DNA of 64,000 nt from contig NW_019775825.1 of assembly GCF_001039355.2 (NCBI RefSeq), positions 125,942 to 189,941 of the forward strand, read 5' to 3'. The stretch's first letter is position 1, and the number at the start of each line of letters is the position of its first letter. The stretch is from Lingula anatina. Lineage: Eukaryota > Brachiopoda > Lingulata > Lingulida > Lingulidae. Below are positions 12,641-26,000 of this stretch, piece after piece. The notes beneath the pieces are model-generated. The model saw only the letters and a program-made list of their open reading frames with translations. It did not search any database and was not told where the DNA came from. The position numbers and the translations under genes were made by a program.

Positions 12641-13911
12641 ACCTGTCATTTGAAATTGCTGGCTACTGGCCTGTTTAATGTGGACGGATAATGTAACAAG
12701 TCCTGGCTTTTTTGTTGTTACAGGTAATTCAGAAATTAATTACTGTTGGTGTTTTTTTTTTTTTTTTTTTGCAGTATAATGCTGCACTGCCAGAAACACC
12801 ACAGAACATATAATCTTAGGAAATATTATGGAAAAAAATCAAATAACTTGTGTAATCTCCCAATAAGTATCAGTATTACAATGTACATTTAGCACTACTT
12901 TAAATGTGACGCAAGTACATCCTGAAAAAAATTATCAACACAGTGGACTTGCTCCAGGATAGGCAACAATTGACATACAGGATTTGTATCACTTAGCTTC
13001 AGCTGACTAAACTGTGATATTGTCATTTGGTGCTACTTGTATATAGTGCTTTAAGCTATACAATAAGATATCATGTTACAAGTCATGGTTCGTTAAATGA
13101 GACTGCTTGCTGAGCACATATGTGTAATATTATTTTAGTGTCTAATTGTGTTAGGAGAAGTTGATGGGTGACTGCAATTGTGAATGAAGTAAGGAGATTC
13201 AAATGTTCGTTCAGATTTCAGGTTGCTAGTAGAAAGTGGGTTATCTAGGCAAACCTAGTGCCTCAGACTGGTTCTTGGTAGCTGCTGCTGTTCTTGGAAC
13301 TAATTCGTATCAGTTCAACGTCTGGAGTAGTTGATTTATATAACGTGTGTACTGCAAGAGTCATTGGGTGCAATTGCTTTGTCAGCATTCTGCTAGACAT
13401 GTTACCTGTGTTTGTAGTTCAAGAGCAACATCTTTCCCTTCATTTTATATTCATGCTGTTAAAGAGGAGCTGTTCAAGTATTTTTATTCCATACTGTAGA
13501 ATCTAATGAAAATATTTAACCTCAGTTTAAGTTATTATTTATGAAACCATGAAACAACTGAAATAATATCATAGAATTTTATTTATTTAGCATACATCCT
13601 ATGTACTTAGTTAATAATAATAATAATATACAGGGTATGTCTGTCATATAATATTGCCAATATCAATGAATAAAATCACTCCTCACATATGCTTTAGTGA
13701 ATTTGAAATGTGATGGCTTATGTTTTGATGAATGAGAAATATGTCTGTATACACTAGATGGAGTAATCCATGAATGTGCATCAATAAATCTGAAAATGAT
13801 AAAAACATGTTCTTCATCTGTCAATGTGTTCCAGTATACAAGCATTTGGTAAAGATGTCTGTCCCCAACCAAAATAAATAAATAAGTAGATAAATAAGTT
13901 ACTCTGAGCCA
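12641..13911. other. Convergent intergenic region and NOC4L 3' UTR
   Basis: No gene is seen. The right part is the NOC4L 3' UTR on the minus strand; a minus-strand AATAAA (plus TTTATT) occurs near 13578-13583. A poly-T tract lies at about 12752-12770. APPBP2 and NOC4L therefore converge with about 1 kb between their poly(A) signals. Confidence 0.45.
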
Positions 13912-16900
13912 TTATTCCAAAGCCCAATAGTCTTGGAGTCTGTGTTCTTTGTTCCCCAGCAAACCATAAGGAGCCTCAAATGTTACAGGTACTTCCTTAA
14001 TCTTTTTCTTCATTTCTTTTTCTATCATCTAAAATATCAGAAATTATACATATAAATAGAATTTATGAAAACTGTTTCAGAGTTATATGTGGATGTAAAT
14101 TGGTAAATTATAATGTCAGTAAGCAAGGTGGTATTCAATTGCCAAGGTCAAGTTACAAAATTCCTACACAAAAACCTACCTGATCAGTTGTTAGATCAAG
14201 GACATCAGCCAGTGGAAATTCCAGTTTAGGAAATGGCTGCTCAATTTTTCTTGCCCACATTGCTACCTCATGGTGATAATGATTCTGTAATGTCTGGAAC
14301 CAAAAATTCAACATTTCATCTTTCTTAATTAATATATTTTTAACTCAAATTTTCATAAAATGCACTTTACAAAATAAACGATAGTTGCCTTAACATGTTA
14401 CTTGTCATCAGAGGTCATTTTAGACAAAAGAAAAAAATGCAACTTATAACTGTTACTATACAATAAAGATTCCATCAACCCTCATGCTTCACTGAAACCT
14501 CTCAGTTTGAAAAAAAAACAAGGCAGCAAAGCTGTCAAATGTACAGACAAAAAGCAGACAATAACAATGCACAAAACAGGCTACTGTCAATTCTGATGCA
14601 AAAGTACATTATGTGTAACTGCAAATTCAACATCAAATTTTAATTATGCTCAACAGGTAATACCAATGTAAGTGAAATGTGTAACAAGCGTAAGGCTTCA
14701 GGCCCATGGGAGTTTAAGTTCACACTTTGAAAATGCCAGAATAAGAAAAATGAAAATTTCACATAAAACTGCTTAAATTCAATAATAAATGATAACCCAT
14801 TTGAGCTGGCTTTCTTATTTGAACTGCATGCCAATCCTACAAATCATACTCGTAAGTTGAAAATAATAATAAGTAACACAGTTTTCTTTTCATGTTTGAG
14901 TAGCAGTGCAAAAAGATTTTTGTCAATTTTGATGTAACATTACATAATAAACTACAGAATAATTATCACCAATTTTTGATTATTGACTACAAATAGCATG
15001 GACATGTAGAAAATTTGATTACCATTTGGCTTCATGTCCATGGGAGCTTCGAGTCAGACAATGAATATGCCAACATGATAAAAATGAATATNTTATACTT
15101 AAATATCTTGAGGAAATAATTCACATGATCCTTTTTTATGCAGAATAAGTTTAAAAAGTCTACATTTTCAAGTAAAGTAAATTCACCTTTTGTGGTGTCA
15201 GGTCTGTGTATGAGAACTCTGCAGCTTGGGTGGCGTATGAGGAGGTTGTAGATGAATGGAAGAATGATTAACAAGCCACAAGGGGGCACTGTGAGGGCAA
15301 GACGAGACAATCTCTTGGCAAAAGCTGCAACTAGATAGGCTGGAAGATGCCTGAAAGAAGTGAAAAATCCATAAACGTACATAAAATGCTTCTGATCAAT
15401 GTGGGAGAATAAGCAATCCATTTAATAAGAGATTTATACAATATTTTTTCCAACCTAACAAGTGGCAAAACATTTCAGGTCAAATTTAAAAGTAGGAATA
15501 AATTGCAGTTATAGGCACTGTTCTCAAACAGTTATATTTAAGAAACCAGGCAATCTCATAATGTCAACTACTGAAGTGTAACTTACGTAGACGTGAGAAA
15601 AAGATCAGCCAGGTGAAAGAATCTTGCCCTGTATTTCACATGGAAGACATTGGGCTCAAACAGTGCATACAGCTTCTTGTAGAAGTCTGGGTAGTCTCTG
15701 GAAAATTTCAAAGTGCAGAACTACCATGATCCATGTACAATAAATTGTTTGAATAATATTAAAGATTTTCTATTAAATTTTACCAATGAAAATAAAAATA
15801 AAGACCAATTTTCCACTTTCAGATTTTTGTTGAACAGGAATGATACCAGGCTCAAGTACTTACAAATTGTACGTGTGGATAAGCATAAATAATCCATTGA
15901 GTGCTAAAAGACTGACAGCACCACCTGTAAACCAAAGTGTACAAAATTCAAATGATAATACTAAGGAAAGCTGCAATTCAATATATTGATCAAATAAACT
16001 AGCATTTTTTAACCTATCAAAAATGTGCATAATCAGTGTGTCTATCACTAAAAAAGTGCCTTGATTAAGAAATATAAATTTAATACTATATAAAAAATAT
16101 ATTACATTAGAAAAAGGTAATACCAAACAGTAAAAGCCCTGAGAAATATGTTTTTACAAAAATAAATCTTGACTAAAGACGACAATTTTGAGAAGAGAAA
16201 CATTGTAGTGCTCAATGTCTGATCACCTCTCCTGATCCAACACTCCAACCCAATACTGAATCGGATATAGTTGCCATAATAGAAAGAGTTCACATACCAA
16301 TATTATAAGACTCTGTAAGAAAGTCACTCAGAAGAAGAGGGCTGGTCATATAAGGCATCACTTTGTCATGGAGTATAACAAGCACCTTTTTGTAAAGACT
16401 GGTTGGCAACTGAAAACATAATAAACACAGGTTGGATGAACATCAAACAGGCAGATATTCAAAGAGAAGGTACCAATTAAATCTAAAATGATCACAATTA
16501 CAGGGTCTTGTTATTTAGTAACCTTCATCAAATGTTAACTCAATATCATATGAGGTTTTTTTCAGTTTAATAACCCTTAAAATGTAAGCAATATTCAAAC
16601 GCCTCACCCTTTTTCTCAAAAATTCAAGCCATAAACTGGTAAAAAGTTTTTTCTGGTCTCTCAGTGTATTGATTTTTAAACTAGCATTTGTATCTGAAAT
16701 GTATGATTGTCATATAAATATAAACAGGTCACTTTGTCCCTAGCATCACAGAAAAACTTTACCATTAACTAATTTTAGAACTTAACATTTCACCAATTAT
16801 TTCAAATTTAAATTTCTTTAAATCAAAAATGATTGCTATTCTTTTACCTGGCATTTTAGTCATAAAATTAATTAACTTTTCTTCATCTGTAGCTGGTAGT

Positions 16901-19275
16901 GACAACTGCTCCAAAAGTGCATATACATTTCCATGATAAATATCTAACTGCTCCTGGAAAATGAGTAAATAAAATGTTGAAGTACATTTTGTAAGTCCTT
17001 TATAGAGGAAGAAATTTGAGCGAAACCTTCCCACATATAACACAAAATATCCTTTTTGAAAGGATCAAGTTCTACAGTTTTTTAAATGTTTAGCGGGGTA
17101 ATATGCCAGGCATTTTTTTCTCAAAAACAATTTTCCACTTCATTAAACTTTATAATTTCTTTATATTGTGAAAAAAGTAAAAACACAAGGCTTTTTCACT
17201 TGGAGTGTAATGTCTGAGTGAAATGTCAGACATCGAGCACAACAATGTTTCTACAGATGTTCTGTGTGTTTTGAGATGTTCTATCACATAATTATGCTAC
17301 AGGGGCTTTTTATAACTCCGTTTTAAAAGTTCCCCACAAGTTTACCCTCTGCTATTTAGGTTAAAGATAGTAATTAATTTACAATTTTGAGTATGAGGAC
17401 TTTTTTTAGATTGATCTTAAAATTATTGTCAGGCTTTTAAGTTTTTAATCTCTCAAAACATACCAGTGCAGCTGTACTGCTAGGATATAATGTTAGAATG
17501 TAGAATATTTTTCAACTCAACAAAGTGACAAAACCGGGTTTAGAGAAGAGGAAAATTGTTAGAGAGAGTAATAAATGCCCTTGAATGGCTGCCACATAGT
17601 TTTTACTAGCTTTTTAATACAGGTATTCTCACATGGTTGGGTTTTTCTTTCAGCACTTTGTGGGCTATCTTCATTGCATAATATCTAACGTCATCATATT
17701 CCAGGAATTCTTGAAAACGCACAATGAGAGGTCTTAGTTCTATTTCTTCAGATAAGAGTGTCAGTAGCAGTTTCTGAAATATCCAAAATATTGACACGTG
17801 ATGATATTCATATTCAAAATTCATAGGCAAGACATACATATTTGAGAGCTCCTTTTTGGTTCATAAAAAACAAGAGAATTGTTTTGATAAAAAAAGATGT
17901 AAAAACAAAATGAGCAAAATGAATCTGAATAATAATACATTTCATTAAAATTTTTAACATTTTTCAAATCAAGTATTTTGCAATCAATTTGATATGTAAG
18001 CTGGGTAACTGTGTGCAGTTAACTGACCTCAAATAGTACAGCTGGAAATGCCAGATGTTTTTCTGATAATTTTCTGAGTGGATTTTGTCCTTCTGCTGCC
18101 ACAAACTTCATCAATGTGCATAAAGCCAACTCCTGTAACAGTTAAGAAATATGCTGCATAAATCTATATAGCATACCACAAGAAAATATTTCACATATTT
18201 AAAACAATGCCAACGGTTAAATGACTTTTATTTCTATACTCTACTTTGTACAAAGGAAAGTTCTCATTGTTCATTCATGCTACAATCTGTTTCCTGTTGT
18301 ATAATTCATACATACCTGTACTGTGCTGAGTTGGTGAGTTATTAGCTCTAGCATCCTTTGGCTCACATCAGAGTAGCGCTCTCTTAGCCAACATCTGTAC
18401 TGCTCTTCTGAGCTAAGATCTAAATGTCAAAATGGTTAAAATTATCTTATTTCTTTCATCCATATCCATTGGCTGTTATTATATTAACGAACCATTAAAT
18501 GAGATATTATCTTTGTATCTATATCTCAATATGAGCATACGAAAATAATTTTTGAAAAAAACTAATTTAAGTTGAATTTTTTTACCATCATAATTTGAAA
18601 AAAAAAATTTATTCAAGTTAATATTTTTACCTTCAACATCATCTTTTGTGGTAGGTATTCTTTCTAAATACATAGAACCATGAGTAATTAAGTTGGAAAA
18701 TATGTTATAAAATGCCCTTATACAGGCCAAAATCACCTCTTCTTCTTCAGACTGGAAATATAAATAAAGCCAATTACTGAACTGAAAATAAAAATACAAT
18801 TTATAATTGGATGAAAACAGAAAGGCAATATTGACCAATTAATATATCTGAGATAAAAGGGTTACAAATACATTTACCAGTATATCAGAAATTAAGTTTG
18901 TTGGCAAAAAGTGACAGCTAGGGGCTTTCCTGAATTCTTTTGAACCTGACCAAGTACTAATCTGAATTCACATAAAATTATTTGTTTTGGATACGAGTCC
19001 TTAACTACCTTAAAAAATCATTCTTCTTCAATAGTCTATTATCTACTACTACTACTACTGGCAATGCAACCTGCACTAGTGCAAGGGAAGTATGGGACTA
19101 TCACACGCCTCCCTTTAGAAGATCTGTCAAATATACAAACCTCAGACAATGATATGATGTCCACTAGACAGTTAGCATTCTTCCTGTCACATAAAAACTC
19201 TTTTGTTTTAGACTTAATGCTTTTAATTTCGTTCTTATTTGAGAACTTCACGTCCTTCCTCGTGTTTGACGGCAT
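13912..19275 (-). CDS. NOC4L: NOC4L (nucleolar complex protein 4 homologue), one internal exon not found
   Basis: Minus-strand exons are 19141-19275, 18631-18751, 18316-18419, 18028-18132, 17633-17773, 16848-16953, 16608-16693, 16298-16409, 15864-15924, 15587-15697, 15187-15350, 14180-14293 and 13912-14028. Visible coding is 1477 nt, about 492 codons against 516 aa in human. Diagnostic segments are YDDVRYYAMKIAHKVL, GGAVSLLALNGLFMLIHTYN, DYPDFYKKLYALFEPNVFHV, LPAYLVAAFAKRLSRLAL, RHPSCRVLIHRP and the C-terminal YGLLGNKEHRLQDYWALE. Noc4 pairs with Nop14 in the nucleolus and is needed for 40S subunit maturation and export. Exon 11 ends in phase 1 but the next found exon begins in phase 0. An exon of 3n+2 nt, expected to encode the acidic linker before SSLWEL in human, is therefore missing or unrecognisable between 14294 and 15186. 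A single N lies at 15092. Confidence 0.9.
14694..14744 (-). repeat. Short dispersed repeat, copy 1 of 2, NOC4L intron
   Basis: On the minus strand this reads TTAT..TGGCAT.TTCA.. and ends CTCCCATGGGCCTGAAGCC. It aligns over about 50 bp, at roughly three quarters identity, with 15028-15081 in the same intron. Neither copy gives an open frame matching the missing NOC4L exon. Confidence 0.5.
15028..15081 (-). repeat. Short dispersed repeat, copy 2 of 2, NOC4L intron
   Basis: This is the partner of 14694-14744 in the same orientation, ending CTCCCATGGACATGAAGCC on the minus strand. The ambiguous base at 15092 is 11 bp away. Confidence 0.5.
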
Positions 19276-20080
19276 GGTTTAATGATGTCATCCAATCAAA
19301 ACATTTCTTTCATTTTATCTAGGGCAATTCTGTATTACAAGAACGAGGCTCATGTATGCACGCATGCGTGTTTCTTCTTAATGACGAGAGCGCCATTTGC
19401 ACTGACGAAGAGAAGAATTTTTGACCCAGATACAGGAAAATGAAAAACTGAAAATTAAGGAGTAAAATTTCAGAGGTCATTATCTGACTGCGTCAAAATG
19501 TCGAGATAATTAATCGTTCTTGCAGGATTGAGGGTTTTCGACCACGGATGGGTCACTCTGCCAAGTGAAATTTGTGACTGAAATTTTGGTAAGTCATTTC
19601 CAGGTGGGTAATTGCAAGATGGCGGGTTTCACTGATTTGGCGGTAGAGCTGCATGGTGACTTTTCGTCATATATAATAATAAAACATCTAATACAAATTC
19701 TTGACAAATTATCTTGATTGCATAGTTGCATTTGGGTAGTTAAATCTATAAGTGACAATTGTCATTCTTCGATCGCGACGAGTGCCGGTAGTTTCCCCTT
19801 TGTGTCCGGAAGCGGGGTATTTGAAATAAAGGTCAAATCGACGACGCAAGCCTCTTATGCATGTCTGATCGCCAGTTGTTTAACTTCATTAGTAACTTCC
19901 TTAGATTTCGTATACTTTGCATGCATTTTTGACAATTTCAGTAAATGCAACCTATCAGTAGCTCAATCAAACAAGATATGAATCAACATCGAAGTGAAGT
20001 AAAATTTTGTAAAATGCAAAATTGTTCTCACAATTCTATAGCAAAATTGTTCCTCTTTATGAAGATGATCCATATTTCAG
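19276..20080. promoter_or_regulatory. Bidirectional promoter region between NOC4L and domino
   Basis: The two start codons are 0.8 kb apart in divergent orientation. The region holds an NRF1-like palindrome GCACGCATGCGTG (19358-19370), an inverted GCGCCATTT near 19389, and AAGATGGCGG (about 19617-19625), a classic YY1 site usually found just downstream of housekeeping transcription starts. A donor-like TTTTG|GTAAGT at 19588/19589 could end a noncoding first exon of domino that splices to the acceptor at 20080. No TATA box is seen. Factor names are motif matches only. Confidence 0.45.
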
Positions 20081-20098
20081 CTTTGATGCAGACAAGCC

Positions 20099-23000
20099 AT
20101 GCAGAGAGGCCCAGCTCCTAACCAACAACCACCATCCACAGGTGTTCCCAATGCAGGATCACAGCAGCAGTTGCCAACACCAGGCATACAGCAGGCGCAG
20201 CAACAACATGTGGGCAGGGGAGCAGGAGTGGGTGGGTAGCTGAAACAGTTTTGATCTCTTTACACTTTACTTAAGAAGTCTTTTAGGATTAGAAAGAAAA
20301 AATATTGCAACTAGATGTTTTGATGCAAATATTTTAAGACTGTTAAGATACAAAAGTCTGATTTTTGCTTCAAGTTTTCTTTAATGATCCCCAGCCCCCT
20401 TTCCATAAAACAACTGAACTATTTCTCCATTTTTTAAACCCAAAATTATATCTGAATTATAACAACTATTTATTAATGTTTACACCCTATTTTTACAGTC
20501 CAGCACCAAGCAGTTCGACCAGGAACAGCCCAGTCCACACCGTTTCCAAACTTGTTGCAAGGTATGTACTTCATGTAGCTAATCTAGTATATATATATAT
20601 TGTACTAATTTATCTGATCTTTGAACTGATACATACCCAAGCGCACAGCATATAAAATGAATTGGAATTACTATTCATAGTAATTGTCATGAGTGATATT
20701 TGATTTTTTATTTGTCAGAGCAGTCAGTGTGTTTTTCTTTTTTTTCAAGCAATGTCTGGTTTGTCTGCTGTCAACTCTGCCCAGCAGCCAGGGATAGCTC
20801 AGACAGGTCAACTGGTATACCAGCGTCCACCTGCCTACACAACCCCTGTCCCTGCAGCTCAACATCTAGGTCAAAGCCCTGCTGGGGTGGGGACAAACCC
20901 TACCCTAGTCAATCCTCAGCCAATACAAACTATATCAACCCAGTCTCAACAAAGGACTAGTGTTGGTACGAATGGAAACTCCGCCTTCCTATTGCCAGGT
21001 ATAACATCGTTGGAAGATGCCAATTTGACAGTGGCGGAACAGAGATCCAGCATGGATAGCCCAGTGCCTAGGAAGAAGATCAAACTAGAGGAGCAGCCTC
21101 CTGCTACAGAGGAGATTGGTCTGTTAAGGAAACAGATATGTGACACAATGTTAACAGACATGAAGAAAATCAAGGATATTTACACTGAGAATCTAACAGA
21201 GCTGTTTTTTCTGCAAAGTGGAGGGAATTATGTAGACTTTCATGCTTGGCTTAAGAAGCCATCACCACAGCTGACATATTTCCTGAATTCTGACAAACTG
21301 GACAGTGATGATGAGGAAAATAAAGAGGTAGGCTTGCTCTAATACATCACTTTGTAGAAAAAGACATTGTACAAGTACATCGAATTAAAATGCAACCAGT
21401 ATTGTGTAAAAGTTCTGTAATTATGTGATTGATATTGGAACTTACTGATGTAATTTAGGAGTGATTTGTAAACATTGATTATCATTTTCAGACCAAGTTA
21501 CCCTCTGCTCCTGGTGGCCTTTCCTTGTCCAACTTGGTACCTTTTCCTGCCCAACCAGGTAAGTGCAGGCATTATTAGCAAATCAAGAAAGGCATTTTGT
21601 TCCTCATCTGTTTATGAAAATATTTGGAAACCACCTAACATACTTAGGAATTGCTGTTACATCTTGCTCCAAGGGATGTGTTAATAGTAATGTAGTTCTG
21701 AATAAAGCAATATGCACTCTAAATATATTATTAAAAGTCTTAGAACTTGTTGAGTTCTGATACATGTAGATCCATAGCTATTGTTCTGTACATCATTCTC
21801 CAGATCTACTCCCTAGACTTACAGGTTCTTTTCTCTGTTTCAGTTAAACCAGAACCTCTACAGCCACCTGCTGCTCAGCTAGGTAGTACAGTGCCCTCTA
21901 TAGTACAGCAAGCTCCTGCCCTTGCAAAAGCCATGACAGAAAATATTGGTATATCTAACATAAAAACTGGAACTAGTGGAGCTGGGTAAGGGGATAATTA
22001 AGATGATTTATCTTATCAGATATAAGTCTCCCCTACTAAGACTGATCCTGTGGTTGTTTGGTCCTTATTGTAAAAAAAAATCAAACGAGAATTGTACTTG
22101 CATATTAAATATATCATAGCTTTTATAAATTTTTAGTAACCGAAACAAGCAGAACATGGAATTAAATGAGAAAATTGAAAAAAAAAAAAAAGAAATCGAT
22201 TTCCTTATTTTGTGTTCTTCTTTCTAGCACTCCATCTGTTCAAACCCCAAAACCTCCAAAGACTCCATTATCACCGACCAGGCTAGCAACACGGCAGCAT
22301 TCTATATCTGCAGTGTATGATAGCACCATAGGATCTCAAGAAGCGATAGTGGAAAGAGCTAAACAGGTCAGTTGTTAAGCATGTGACTGGTCTCTAATTG
22401 TGGAAGTGTTGTACTTGATGCCATCAACTCATTCTGGGCTGGCATTCCTCTGGTGCTTGTTCAATTACATGGTGGCAAGATAACTGCAGGTCTGCTTCCA
22501 GACCTAATATTTTACAATTAGATCTGGCAATGGACCATGCTACATAGCAATTTAAGCAACTTAAAGGAAGTTTATTTCTTATTTTATTACAAAGCAACTC
22601 TGCCCCTCATGTCGCAATTTCTGTTGTCTAGGAAGCCCAGGTAATGCAGAGGATAGCTGACCTCAGAAAGGAGGGCCTGTGGTCCTCTAAGAGGCTGCCC
22701 AAGGTTCAGGAAATGCCAAGGAACAAGGCTCACTGGGACTACCTCTTGGAAGAAATGCAGTGGCTTGCTGCAGACTTTGCTCAGGAAAGGAAATGGAAGA
22801 AAGCTGCATGTAGAAAGGTAAGGCTGTGGCAAAGTTTACTTTAAGACAAAAGTTTGGTTGAATGTGTGCAAATTTGTCTAATAAATGGAAAGAACACCTG
22901 TAATTGAGTCAGGGTGTCATTAAGGTTTTATTTTGTTTCTTATATCTTATAGATAGCAAGCATGGTGTCTCGGTATCACAAAGAACAAGAACTTAAAGCT

Positions 23001-26000
23001 CAGAAGGCGGAGAAAGAGGAATCTCTAAGACTGGTCAGAATAGCCAACTCCCTTGCTAAACAAGTAAAGGAATTCTGGGCTAATATAGAAAAGGTAAGGG
23101 TACAAAATAAGATTTAAATGACCTTTTGTCTGTTTCAAAGTAGGTGAATAATCAAATCTAACCATGTAAATTTTTCTTTGGCGCATTACAATCATGTAAA
23201 TGATTCAATAAAAGATTAAAATACGTAATTTTTTCTAAAATTCAGGTTGTGCAATACAAACAGACAAGCCGATTAGAAGAAAAAAGGAAGAAGGCTCTAG
23301 ATCTTCACCTCAATTTCATAGTAGATCAAACAGAGAAATACTCGTCCTGGTTGAGCCAGGGTCTGACAACTAAGAGCACTACCTCTTCAGTACAAGGTTC
23401 TATTGTGTCTAGTCCTGAACACTCACAGGATGGTGAGTATTTGAACTGCTATACTTTATATATCTGTATGGTGGCCACCTCCGCTTTGAATTTTGACTTT
23501 TGTGTTATTATTCACTGTAAGCGTGGCCAGAGTGAGTGCATGGTAATTTTTCCTTGCTAATCCTTAACACTGGATAGTATGGCAGATGGCCTTGCAACAA
23601 TTGCTAGCAAGATGGTAGTATTTGAAGTTTACTGTGATGAGGATGTTTAAGTAGCATGACATTCAACCAGAAATTTATTTCATTTTATGGTCTGCCAAAT
23701 ACAGGGTTTTTAGTTTTGTGTGTGATTTGCCTTCATCAGTAGTGTGTGCAAGTTTTACCTTAATGTAAACTGTTTCAGATGATGACTTCCAGCCAGATAA
23801 GGATGAGAGTGATGATGAAGAGACAATAGAGCAGGCAGAGGCAGAAGGCATGGATGATGTAAGTTGGTGTTTTATGTTTTTCTGGGATAATTGCAGGGTG
23901 CAGATTAAGCACTCACCAACTGACCTATATCTGTGCATTTTCGTTATGGGAGCATGTTTCAATTCTTTTTGCTGAGGGTTTTATTCTTTCTTGAAACAGT
24001 GATAAGAACCATCATTTCAATGTCCAACATTGAGGAGTGGAAAAATTGCACTGCACTGCACACTGAAATGAGAGTTACATAAGGGGCATCTTTTTCTATT
24101 TGCATGGACAGCATCGACACTTAATAAATGTGAAATGAATGTCACGTTTTCTCACAAAAACAAGGTAAACATCCAATACTTAACCAAATGTGTGTTATAT
24201 TTAGGAGAGCACCCAGCAGGAGATAGAAGCCTTACAGAAGGAGAGTGAGCTGCCCATAGAAGACCTGATTAAGACCCTTCACCCAGAGTACCTGGAGACA
24301 CCTGCAGGGAGCAGCACAATGGGCAGTGATGTGGAGGCAGATGATGAAGGGGCAGATGAGGAGTTCAAATCTGCCGAGGAGGATGAGGTTGATGATGAGG
24401 ATACCATTGAGGAGCAAGAGAAGGCTGAAAAGAAGGATTATAAAGGGGAGCTGCAGGATTTGAAGGATGAAGGTAATGATTGCTACTTATGTGTTGCAGG
24501 CGTCTAACATCTGTATAGTAGAAAATGGTGTGATGGAAAATCTGAATGTTGTGAATGTTGAATTTTTACACACAATTGATCATGTAAGTGGTTCTTAGAT
24601 TCTTGTTTATTTAATCTGTAGGTGAGATGAGCATTGAGGAACTGGCCAAGAAATATGCAGGTGCCTATGACAGTGATTTTGAGATGCCTGAGTCCAGTGA
24701 TGAAGGAGAGACCTCAACAGAAGAAGAAAGTGGTAGGTCATGTTGAGCTTTAATGCTGAAAAAGTTTTAGTAAAATGCTGGAGATGGACAGGTTTAAGGG
24801 TTCCAATGACAAGCATTTAGTCTTAAGTCATAACATTTTGTTAATCAGTGGGCATGATAAATTAAACACATGAATTAATGTAAAAATTGTTATTTTTAAA
24901 ATTAAAGAATCTACAGAAGAAGAGGAAGCCTCTGATGCATCAGAAGAATTAGAAGATGTGGGCATGGAATATCTCATTCACCCAGAGAACAAACCAGAGG
25001 ATATACAGGTTATTATTACTGACTTAAGTTTCCCCAGGCTCACACCATTGTGGATTATCACTATATTCATGAATGGAAACATTTTACTGGGGTAAAGAAA
25101 GCCAGTCCCTTTTAAAAACTCTCAGGATTGGCTGTAAACCCAACTTGAGACCCTGTCGAAGGGAACATTTATTTTCACTAGTTCAAATTCAGTACAATCA
25201 GTTTTGTTAGTTTCATTATTTTAATTTGTAAAACAAACAACATTTAGTGTTTTGATGCATTTATAAGTCAACTATTATTCATTACACTGGGCATAGGCTA
25301 AAACTTAATTGAACAACTATGGAACTACAATCATTATTACATATATGATGGATTTGTGAAATCTGCCCATAGTGTAAAAAAAAGGGCTTTCCTTGTGAAA
25401 GGTGTTCAGTAATGATTGTTTATGTGTCATAGGCTGGTGGTGATTCCACTGAAACTAAAGGTCCTGGCAAAGAAATCACAGATATAGCTGCTGCAGCACA
25501 GAGTCTACAGCCCACAGGGTATACACTGGAGACAACACAGGTGAGTACTTCTCTCCATATACACTCTTCATGTAATAAGTAACCCAATTTAAGTTTTCTG
25601 ATAGAAGTAACTCTTTGTTGAGGTCAGTCGTCACTTCTGCACTCCCTAATGTGCTGAAGATGTGCTATCTCTAGTGCCTCAAAGAGAAACCCTGCCATAT
25701 TGCTCTGAAAGTATTTACATTGCAGTACTTTCAAATCTCAAGGCAGGTACAGATTTCAACATAGTGAGTACTGCTTAATATGGTCCTGTTGTTCATCCTC
25801 CAGGTGAAAGTCCCTGTTCCATTCCTGCTGAAGCACAGCCTGCGTGAGTATCAGTACGTGGGTCTGGACTGGCTGGCTACGATGTATGAGAAGAAACTTA
25901 ACGGAATCCTGGCAGATGAGATGGGACTTGGGAAGACCATTCAAACTATAGCATTATTGGCTCACCTGGCCTGTGAAAAAGGCAAGTTGTCTTCACAAAA

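Noticed and set aside
14640-14834. Minus-strand frame as the missing NOC4L exon
   Set aside because: Neither frame nor residues match the expected acidic DP..SSLWEL segment, and it includes a dispersed repeat.
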